Shown in pieces: positions 1 through 6,203 of a DNA stretch of 18,977 nt. The notes beneath the pieces were generated by a model. The model saw only the letters and a program-made list of their open reading frames with translations, was not told the DNA's origin and ran no database searches. The stretch covers positions 1-18,977 of the forward strand of contig JBKCTV010000053.1 of assembly GCA_046318595.1 (NCBI GenBank), read 5' to 3'. The position numbers and the translations under genes were made by a program. Origin of the DNA: DAITMV01 sp046318595 (GTDB lineage: Bacteria; Pseudomonadota; Gammaproteobacteria; Burkholderiales; Burkholderiaceae_B). The number at the start of each line of letters is the position of its first letter. Position 1 is the stretch's first letter.

Positions 1-28
1 CCTACGGGCGCAGCGTCATGTGGATAAC

Positions 29-72
29 TCGATCAGGACACTTAGGCTACGCCTGAGCTTTGAGCTGATCGA
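29..72. repeat. Nested inverted repeat at the left edge
   Basis: An 8-bp perfect inverted repeat (TCGATCAG at 29-36, CTGATCGA at 65-72) encloses a second hairpin, CTTAGGC (41-47) with GCCTGAG (51-57), which has one G-T wobble and a 3-nt loop. A 7-bp pairing of 36-42 with 84-90 would compete with it. There is no T-tract, so it is not an obvious intrinsic terminator. It could be the 3' end of a structure that begins outside the window. Nothing else is recognisable in 1-197 apart from the upstream region of the next gene. Confidence 0.35.
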
Positions 73-197
73 CCGCCTCAATCAGTGTCCATGCTGCAAT
101 AGGGCAGGCGCAAAACTACTTTTATGACACAGTAAGATTAAAGAACATTAGCAACTTGCCGTTAACCTGACTTGCGTATGAAAATGACGGTCCGGCA

Positions 198-1163
198 ATG
201 GCTCTATCCGCAACCTACCCTCACCAGAAGCGCTTTTATAGTTTGACGCTGCTTGCAACCGTATTGGCGTTGATACTCAGCAAAAATAGCGCCGCAGACG
301 CCCATCCACCAACCACCGCAATCAAACCTCGTTTTCATTACATTCCGCCGTCACAAGCAAACCCCAGCCGCGCAACCAACACTCCAGCCGAGCCAAAACC
401 CGAAACCGTACGTACCAGTGAATCGCGGCCAGCCAAAAGCCGCTGGATGGAAGACGACAGTACGATGCTCGAAAAAATGCGGCTCATTCTTAAAAACGGC
501 ATTCCAGCACGGATGACGATGGAAGTGTCCAATAGCGAGGTGGTTGGTGACAAGCCCAGCAAACAAGAAACTGTCAAACAGCTTGCCCTTTCAACTGAAA
601 AGCCTTTGATAAAAAAATGCCATGCGCAGGCGTCATGGCTATCAACTCGAATCAAAACAGCGGAGGCGGTCAGCGTCAACCCTGAAAGCATCAAATTCGA
701 ATACGGCAAGATTACGGCTAAACCCGGCCGGCATGCAGCAGACTTTCTGGTTGCCGGTGAAGAGGCGCATTATTTGACCGTACGCAGCAAACGATACCGC
801 CTGCAACAAGTCAACTTTAAACAAAACCAGCAGTACAATATCGACGGCCAGTCATATCCGGTTCTAGCGCATTTGATTCATCAAAGCGACAACGACGAAA
901 GCTTTGTCATGACACTGCCACTCACTGCAGAGGGGTCCGATCAGATCAAGCTCACCGATCGACCGGGAACCGCAGCATCAATAGTTTTGAACATGAAACA
1001 CATTTTGCCCGAACAGCGCGACTATTTCTGGATGAATCCGGGCAGGTCCCACACGACACCTAGAGACTGCGGAACAACCGTCACGCTGCAAATGCTCGTC
1101 AAACCCACCGCACTGCCCATAGAAACCGCAAATGCGCAAAAGCTGCTTGCGCAAAGCGATTAG
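198..1163 (+). CDS. Exported alpha-carbonic-anhydrase-like protein, probably inactive
   Basis: 321 aa. The N-terminus has a signal sequence: basic residues at 11-12, a hydrophobic stretch at about 15-28, and a possible cleavage after Ala-Asp-Ala near residue 35. A Pro-rich low-complexity linker (about 36-80) follows. The C-terminal half matches the alpha-carbonic anhydrase pattern: YRLQQVNF (200-207), the IDGQSYP strand (215-221), AHLIH (224-228), YFWMNPG (276-282) and HTTP (285-288). C141 and C291 could form the usual disulfide. In the canonical HFH zinc motif both histidines are replaced (N206, K208); only H225, equivalent to the third ligand, is kept. By family knowledge such a protein should not hold catalytic zinc, so a binding or structural periplasmic role is more likely. 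The ATG at 198 has only a weak Shine-Dalgarno sequence. The gene converges on the TerC gene with about 19 nt between them. Confidence 0.75.
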   Translation: MALSATYPHQKRFYSLTLLATVLALILSKNSAADAHPPTTAIKPRFHYIPPSQANPSRATNTPAEPKPETVRTSESRPAKSRWMEDDSTMLEKMRLILKNGIPARMTMEVSNSEVVGDKPSKQETVKQLALSTEKPLIKKCHAQASWLSTRIKTAEAVSVNPESIKFEYGKITAKPGRHAADFLVAGEEAHYLTVRSKRYRLQQVNFKQNQQYNIDGQSYPVLAHLIHQSDNDESFVMTLPLTAEGSDQIKLTDRPGTAASIVLNMKHILPEQRDYFWMNPGRSHTTPRDCGTTVTLQMLVKPTALPIETANAQKLLAQSD

Positions 1164-1182
1164 GACCGTGCACCAACCCCCT

Positions 1183-1881
1183 TCAAGACGCCGTGGGTTT
1201 GGACTTCTTACGCGCCGCCAGGGCTTTACCGACGGCGATTACAAATAGAGCACCCGCCAAAGCAGCGACATACTTGGCATAAACCGGCAGACTGCTCACC
1301 ACCGGTGTCAACACGATATCGCCCAGCACCATTTCACCCGCGATCCAACCCAGCAAACCAGCACCGGCCACGATGACCAGGGGGAAACGATCCATCAACG
1401 CAAGCACCAGTTTGCTGCCCCAGACGATGATCGGCACACTGACCAAAATACCAAAAATGACCAGCATCAGGCTACCGTTTGCCGCGCTGGCCACGGCAAT
1501 CACATTATCTATGCTCATCACGGCATCGGCGACGACAATCGTTTTGATGGCGCCAGCCAAGGATCCCGAACCCTCGATATTGGAGTGACCATCATCTTCA
1601 GGCAGAAGAAGTTTGACGCCGATCCATAGCAAGAGCAGTGCGCCGATAATTTTAAGGTAAGGCACGTCCAGTAACTGCAGCGCAAAGAAAATCAGTACGA
1701 TACGTAAAGTGATCGCCCCAAATACGCCCCAAAAAATGCCTTTGCGCCGCTGCTCGGCCGGCAGGTTACGGCACGCCAGCGCGATGACGACCGCATTGTC
1801 GCCACCAAGCAAAATATCGATAAGGATGATTTGACCAACAGACACCCAGAATGTCATCGTACTCAACAAATCCCAATCCAC
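1183..1881 (-). CDS. TerC/YjbE family integral membrane protein
   Basis: About 232 aa, nearly all hydrophobic, with some seven predicted membrane segments. Two related acidic motifs mark the internal repeat of the TerC fold: DILLGGDNAVVIALA near the N-terminus and DAVMSIDNVIAVA in the middle; the paired aspartates are the family's proposed metal-binding sites. TerC/YjbE/Alx proteins are linked to manganese or other metal-ion homeostasis and to tellurite resistance; the ion cannot be told from sequence. I place the start at the GTG at 1881, giving MDWDLLS, because an AGGGGG ribosome site lies just upstream and related proteins begin like this. An in-frame GTG at 1896 would add five residues. 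The cytosolic loop around residues 95-105 is rich in Asp, His and Ser. Confidence 0.9.
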   Translation of the reverse strand: MDWDLLSTMTFWVSVGQIILIDILLGGDNAVVIALACRNLPAEQRRKGIFWGVFGAITLRIVLIFFALQLLDVPYLKIIGALLLLWIGVKLLLPEDDGHSNIEGSGSLAGAIKTIVVADAVMSIDNVIAVASAANGSLMLVIFGILVSVPIIVWGSKLVLALMDRFPLVIVAGAGLLGWIAGEMVLGDIVLTPVVSSLPVYAKYVAALAGALFVIAVGKALAARKKSKPTAS

Positions 1882-1958
1882 GAAGCCCCCTATCACTTAA
1901 AGCACTAAACAGCCGGTCATCTTACACAATCTAACGAAGTCGATGGCGACTTTTAAAG

Positions 1959-2858
1959 TCAAAAGGTCGGCCGTTGCCGCGCCAGCTTTTCTCGAATCTT
2001 GGGGAGCTCTGCCAACGCAGCCTGTTCGCCCTCCAAAATCAACAGGTTACGTGAATTGAAATCAGTACTGCCAACTTGACCAACTTTTGGACGAATCACC
2101 ACATCCGCTTCTTCGCACTCGAAATTAGCCAGCGTCTCGGTCAAAATCGATAATGACTGAAGGCTGATGTCGATCGCGCCAGGACTGCGCAGAGGCGACA
2201 CACGCGCGCTGATATCGACAGCGATGACGATATCGGCGCCAAGTTTCCTGGCGGTCCGCACAGGTACCGGACTGATAACCCCGCCGTCGACATACTCGAT
2301 ATTGTTTATTTTGGTGGGCAGAAAAATACCGGGCACGCTACTCGATGCCCGGACCGCCACACCAGCGTTGCCGCGCTCGAAGACGGTCAAAGCGCCGCTA
2401 TTCAAATCGACCGCTGTCGCGGCAAATTTGCGTGGAAACCTCTCGAGCGGCTTATTCCCGGTCAGCCGGTTGACCAGCGCTTGCAGCGCTTCACCCCGAA
2501 TCAGCCCGCGCGACGAAACACTCCAGTCGCCGACCGCGGCATCTTCCAAACCAATCGCCGTCCTTTGGAGATCTGCTGCTGACATGCCTGACGAATAGAT
2601 CGCCCCCACCACGCTGCCGGCCGACGTTCCGACAATGATGTCGGGAACGATATGGTTCGCTTCCAATACTTTAATAACGCCCACATGAGCAAAGCCCCGC
2701 GCCGCGCCTCCGCCCAACACAAGGGCAATTTTAGGCGGGGTCACAAGCTTGATTGGTTTAGTGGCCAATACCACCGGCGGGCCCGGCAGTTGAGTCGAAC
2801 CGCAAGCCGTTAACAAAGAGCAAACGGCCATGTGCGCCAGATAAAAGAGGCGGCCCAA
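1959..2858 (-). CDS. Patatin-like phospholipase lipoprotein (RssA-like)
   Basis: 299 aa. An N-terminal lipoprotein signal ends in the lipobox LLTAC with the modified Cys at residue 19. The patatin core follows: oxyanion loop GGGAARG (49-55), nucleophile elbow GTSAG with Ser79, and the catalytic Asp191 in DGG. This is the Ser-Asp dyad of bacterial patatin-like hydrolases, which release fatty acids from phospholipids, here probably at the membrane facing the periplasm. The start is uncertain. The TTG at 2858 gives a sensible signal peptide; the first ATG (2831) would leave only nine residues before the Cys. An in-frame ATT about 27 nt further upstream has a GAGGA ribosome site in front, but ATT starts are rare. 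No operon partner is evident. Confidence 0.9.
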   Translation of the reverse strand: MGRLFYLAHMAVCSLLTACGSTQLPGPPVVLATKPIKLVTPPKIALVLGGGAARGFAHVGVIKVLEANHIVPDIIVGTSAGSVVGAIYSSGMSAADLQRTAIGLEDAAVGDWSVSSRGLIRGEALQALVNRLTGNKPLERFPRKFAATAVDLNSGALTVFERGNAGVAVRASSSVPGIFLPTKINNIEYVDGGVISPVPVRTARKLGADIVIAVDISARVSPLRSPGAIDISLQSLSILTETLANFECEEADVVIRPKVGQVGSTDFNSRNLLILEGEQAALAELPKIREKLARQRPTF

Positions 2859-3143
2859 GGCAGGTCGATGTCGTTTCGCGTAAATGGAAAATCCTCGGAC
2901 GAATGAAGAAGTACTAAGGATAAATGTGTAGGGGTTTTACAGGCTAATTTTGGTGCTGTGTAGTTTACCGCTATCTGATTCCGACCTTCCGACTCCTGAG
3001 TAATACTGGGTGCGTGTGCGTAGAGACGAGGGCAAAACGGTTAGACCCTTTTGGGGCGCCCTCTCAGAACGCGCCCGGTTGCCTGCCCTGGTTGGACATC
3101 CATTTCAGTCACAAAATGGGCTGCCGTCCTCGACGAATACCCC
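2859..3143. other. Gene-free junction between core genes and defence operon
   Basis: I find no convincing coding sequence, tRNA or mobile-element end in these 285 bp. Short reading frames exist on both strands but have no family signature. It carries the upstream region of the patatin gene and the downstream region of the defence operon. A GGGCGCCC palindrome lies near 3055 without a T-tract. As the place where ordinary chromosomal genes give way to accessory genes it is the natural candidate for an insertion boundary, but I see no direct repeat to prove it. Confidence 0.4.
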
Positions 3144-3758
3144 CTATTGACGCGTTGGTGAGGTCGGGCGGTTTCGAACGTATTGTTCCAAAGCCTGATC
3201 CTCACTTGGCAATGCATCCTCAATTTTTTGCAGGAGGGCAATGATGGCCTTCTTGTCCAGACTTGATACGCCATACATGACTGAATGACTTCCATCGACC
3301 AAGTTGCGGGGGTAAAGAGCATCCGCATGTAGGGGAATGGGGTAACGCCCAGCCCATCTGATAAAGGTCTCAAGGCGTTCAAGAAGCTCACTCTCCTCCG
3401 GGGAAAGCGGAATAGACAGTTGAATTGCAAAATCCTGCAGTGAGTGCTTATTTACCTTGAAATCACCATTGGTGTTCACGGCGTTTCCCTGATTGGTGAT
3501 GCCCGCTTTAAGTAAATTTTCTACGGCGAATCCGTAAAGCATGAGAGCCACAGCCCCAAAAAATGGCTCTAGAGAATCTTGGCCGTCGGAGAATGCGCGC
3601 AGATCTTCCTCAAATTGTGCCCATAGATGATCTGCAGCGCGTCGGACCTCACGTGCCTTACGTATCCACAAGTACGGTTCTGAGCATGCAAGACGATATC
3701 GTTCATCGGCGAAGTGCTTTGGCATGCTCTTGGATATTGGAGTTTTGCGCTTGCTCAT
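3144..3758 (-). CDS. Hypothetical protein, possibly HEPN-like
   Basis: 204 aa, soluble and mostly helical in character. The segment LMLYGFAVENLLKAG (about 72-86), followed by KHSLQDFA (about 103-110) and a WAGRYPIPLHA stretch near 133-143, resembles the helix pairs of HEPN-type proteins, in which a YxxExxLKA-like helix is followed by a His helix. I do not see a clean RxxxxH catalytic motif, so RNase activity is not supported directly. It is the last gene of the minus-strand operon, 8 nt after the preceding gene. HEPN proteins often serve as RNase effectors or toxins in defence loci, which fits the context; it could also be an unrelated helical protein. The C-terminal tail is Pro/Arg-rich. Confidence 0.5.
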   Translation of the reverse strand: MSKRKTPISKSMPKHFADERYRLACSEPYLWIRKAREVRRAADHLWAQFEEDLRAFSDGQDSLEPFFGAVALMLYGFAVENLLKAGITNQGNAVNTNGDFKVNKHSLQDFAIQLSIPLSPEESELLERLETFIRWAGRYPIPLHADALYPRNLVDGSHSVMYGVSSLDKKAIIALLQKIEDALPSEDQALEQYVRNRPTSPTRQ

Positions 3759-3766
3759 CCCATCGC

Positions 3767-4330
3767 TCAGTCGCTTTCCAGCAAGCCCGCGACCAAAGCG
3801 TAGGCCTGCGATAGCGGCATGGCCCCGCGCTCGACTGCATCGATCAGTTGGAACGCTTTTTGTGGCGAGATGACATCTTTCTTTATCACTTCACGCAGGG
3901 AGGTAATGAATCGATTACGGTCTGGCGCAGTGACTTCCTGAGCCTTTTCACGCCGCTGCATTTCATGAAGCCGTTCCCGGTAGACCTGCAGCAGCTCGCG
4001 CTTCCTGCCCTCGGACAAACCCCCATTACGGATCAGGCGAGATACACCGTAGGCCAGTGCACCACCGGCCAAGGCCACCCCGACAACCCACCCCACTGGC
4101 GTGGCCGCCACGGCAGTCATGCCCAGCCACGATGCAGCGCTCGTGACCACGGGAATCGCGGTGGCTCCTGCGATAGTTGCAACGGTGCCGGCTGCAGCGG
4201 CACCGAGTCCAACACCAACCGAAGTGATGCCGAAATCACCAAGAATCCGCACACGGTCGGAGGGCGATGCTTCGAGGTCATCAATGACCTTGAGCAGTTG
4301 TTTCTTTGTGGCTGGCTGCGCTACGCTCAT
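3767..4330 (-). CDS. Gly/Ala-rich membrane protein of the defence operon
   Basis: 187 aa, family not recognised. A short charged N-terminus (1-30) precedes a long Gly/Ala/Val/Thr-rich hydrophobic block (about 35-100) able to form two or three membrane helices, with TPVGWVVGVALAGGALAYG in the last one. A basic turn (SRLIRNGG) leads into a charged helical C-terminal domain (about 105-187) with the pattern ISPQKAFQLIDAVERG, which recalls helical TerB-like domains only loosely. The ATG lies one nucleotide after the stop of the upstream gene, with AAGG about 6 nt before it, so the two are probably translated together. Position directly after McrBC and another hydrophobic protein suggests a paired membrane component, possibly a depolarising effector; that role is inference. 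Confidence 0.6.
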   Translation of the reverse strand: MSVAQPATKKQLLKVIDDLEASPSDRVRILGDFGITSVGVGLGAAAAGTVATIAGATAIPVVTSAASWLGMTAVAATPVGWVVGVALAGGALAYGVSRLIRNGGLSEGRKRELLQVYRERLHEMQRREKAQEVTAPDRNRFITSLREVIKKDVISPQKAFQLIDAVERGAMPLSQAYALVAGLLESD

Positions 4331-4331
4331 C

Positions 4332-4835
4332 TCAAGCCTTCGGACTGAACTCAGCGGAGATTGCCGTCAGCGTTTCAATGAAGAACTGAAAGAAGGCACG
4401 GGCGATTTCGATCACGTCCTGGGTAATGTCGATCAAGCCCAAGCCGCTATTCATCTTGCCGTCTTGTGCTTTGTCCACACGGTGGCCTGCGATGGCACCC
4501 ACAGTGATACCAAGCGGCAAAGCGATGGGAGCCAGGATCGGTCCAAGGAAGGGGATCGCAGCGATCAGCGAGGACACAGCGGCACCCAAGGCGATGCCCG
4601 TTGCCAGATTGGGATGCTTTTCGATGAACTCGATCAGCTTGATCACGATGATCTTGCCGATGCTGATCATCTTGTCGCCAATCGGCTTGGCCCACTCCAG
4701 CAACTCTTTCAGTCGGATGGCGACCTCTGAGGGAAGCCCCATCTCCGTCAATCGGATGTAGATGTCGCTGCTGCTTGCCATGTCGGCTTCGGCCTGCCAC
4801 AGCGCCAGCTCCAGCCTGGCTAGTGGCTGCGTCAT
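4332..4835 (-). CDS. Small hydrophobic protein coupled to McrC
   Basis: 167 aa from the ATG at 4835, which overlaps the McrC stop as ATGA; an in-frame start at 4850 would add five residues. The N-terminal third is amphipathic and helical. A central hydrophobic hairpin of Gly/Ala/Ile/Pro residues (about 70-115), including LIAAIPFLGPILAPIALPLG, is followed by a short basic turn (GHRVDKAQDGK) and a C-terminal amphipathic helix. Hairpins of this kind occur in pore-forming colicins and other membrane-inserting proteins, but I cannot assign a family. The stop/start overlap says it is made in step with McrC. It is plausibly a membrane effector or a partner of the next hydrophobic protein. Confidence 0.6.
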   Translation of the reverse strand: MTQPLARLELALWQAEADMASSSDIYIRLTEMGLPSEVAIRLKELLEWAKPIGDKMISIGKIIVIKLIEFIEKHPNLATGIALGAAVSSLIAAIPFLGPILAPIALPLGITVGAIAGHRVDKAQDGKMNSGLGLIDITQDVIEIARAFFQFFIETLTAISAEFSPKA

Positions 4836-6196
4836 TGTTGTGGTGCCCATTGGAATCCGTTTCGCGTTTGTCTTTTTGCAAGGATACCCGACCCAAAGCA
4901 GGCCGAAAATTGCTCATCTTCAGTAACCAGCAGTTTTCTGGTTTTCAGGCAAAACGGCAGCACCCACAACTTCAGCCCAGTGGATTTAGGGAACTCAAAA
5001 ACTGGCAGTGGCTGATCAAACGCTGCTGTTCTTGGGTAAACCAGCGCCAAAACACCTGCGCCATCCAAGTAGCTCTGGCCGTAGGCCTGCAGTTGATAGA
5101 AGTCGGCTTGGGACAAGCCATATTTGTCTGAACCGTTCGCTTTCACGCCATCAAGCAACTTCCACTTGGTGTCCAGCACCAGTTGGTTGGCATGATCGTC
5201 ATGAATCAGCAGGTCTGGCTTCATCCGGAACCAGTCTTGCTCTTGATGGCGAACCAAGTAGTGGCTGCGGGCCTGTGTCTTGAGCACAAAGCCATGGCTG
5301 ACCTGCTTTTGCAGGTGCTTTGCGACGAAGGCCTCGAACAATGCCTCCATCGGGAACAGCAAGGAAGGCGCAGAGTGATTACCTGAGCCGGTCAGCGGGG
5401 ACTCATTGCCCAAGACGAGCCGTGCCCACGCCAGGGCACCTTCGTAATGGCCCATACTGCGGTCAATGCGCACCCGTTGAAAATCAGCACTCGGCTGGTC
5501 AGACACTGGCACATCGGCGAATACGAAAGCCAACTCGCGCGCCAGCTTCTGGTTTTCCTGGGACGTGGTCAATCGCAACACATGTTGCAGGGCGGTGTGC
5601 AGCAGACGGTTTTCAGGCCGGTCCGTGGTGAACTCATCAAACTGCGTGAAAAATCGATCCGCCCGGAATAGGTTTTGGCGCAGATGTGCAGCCACCATCA
5701 ACTTGCCACGCAGAGCAAAAACATTGTCTTGCCGGACCGAGTAGTCACTTTGAAGCCCGCGCTTGACCACCAGTTCGACTGCCCGCAAGAACTCGGAGAT
5801 GAAGACTTCCAACAGTGGCATGCGACGGGCCAGCAACTTGGCCTTGTCGGTCTGCACATGCCTGAAGCGCTGCAGACAGCAGAGCATGTCGATCAACAGC
5901 TGCCTGGCCTCGACGGCCTCGCCACCGATGGCCTTGCCGACCTTCGGCAGCACCTCAATCTGGAATCCGTTGGGCGCACGCAAGACGCCGACAAAGCTGG
6001 TCACCTGAACGGCGCGGCTGCCCTTGCGTTGTGACAATCGAATCCATGAACCTTCGCCGAGGTCTGCGATGCGCAGCGCCTCAGCTTCAAGCCATGCAAA
6101 AACGGTTGGCGGAACCACATGAACACCATCTACACCGACAGCACCGCCCCCGGTGGGTACCAGCGCGTCGAATTCGTAGATGGAGATGGGCTTCAT
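4832..6196 (-). CDS. mcrC: McrC family nuclease subunit of McrBC restriction
   Basis: 454 aa. McrC binds the McrB AAA+ hexamer and supplies DNA cleavage in type IV restriction of modified DNA. The N-terminal part has the usual McrC strand pattern VGVLRAPNGFQIEVLPKVG (about 69-87). The C-terminal nuclease is PD-(D/E)XK: KPD with Asp328, then LDTKW with Asp342 and Lys344, then a QLQAY helix at about 368-372. I chose the ATG at 6196 (MKPISIYEF), 7 nt after the McrB stop with a GGA about 11 nt upstream; the frame stays open to 6319 but that would put about 40 unconserved residues inside the McrB gene. It is followed by a hydrophobic protein in an ATGA overlap. Without the long coiled coil seen in CoCoNuT-type relatives, it resembles classical McrC. 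Confidence 0.93.
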   Translation of the reverse strand: MKPISIYEFDALVPTGGGAVGVDGVHVVPPTVFAWLEAEALRIADLGEGSWIRLSQRKGSRAVQVTSFVGVLRAPNGFQIEVLPKVGKAIGGEAVEARQLLIDMLCCLQRFRHVQTDKAKLLARRMPLLEVFISEFLRAVELVVKRGLQSDYSVRQDNVFALRGKLMVAAHLRQNLFRADRFFTQFDEFTTDRPENRLLHTALQHVLRLTTSQENQKLARELAFVFADVPVSDQPSADFQRVRIDRSMGHYEGALAWARLVLGNESPLTGSGNHSAPSLLFPMEALFEAFVAKHLQKQVSHGFVLKTQARSHYLVRHQEQDWFRMKPDLLIHDDHANQLVLDTKWKLLDGVKANGSDKYGLSQADFYQLQAYGQSYLDGAGVLALVYPRTAAFDQPLPVFEFPKSTGLKLWVLPFCLKTRKLLVTEDEQFSACFGSGILAKRQTRNGFQWAPQQ

Positions 6197-6203
6197 CGCA
6201 GGG

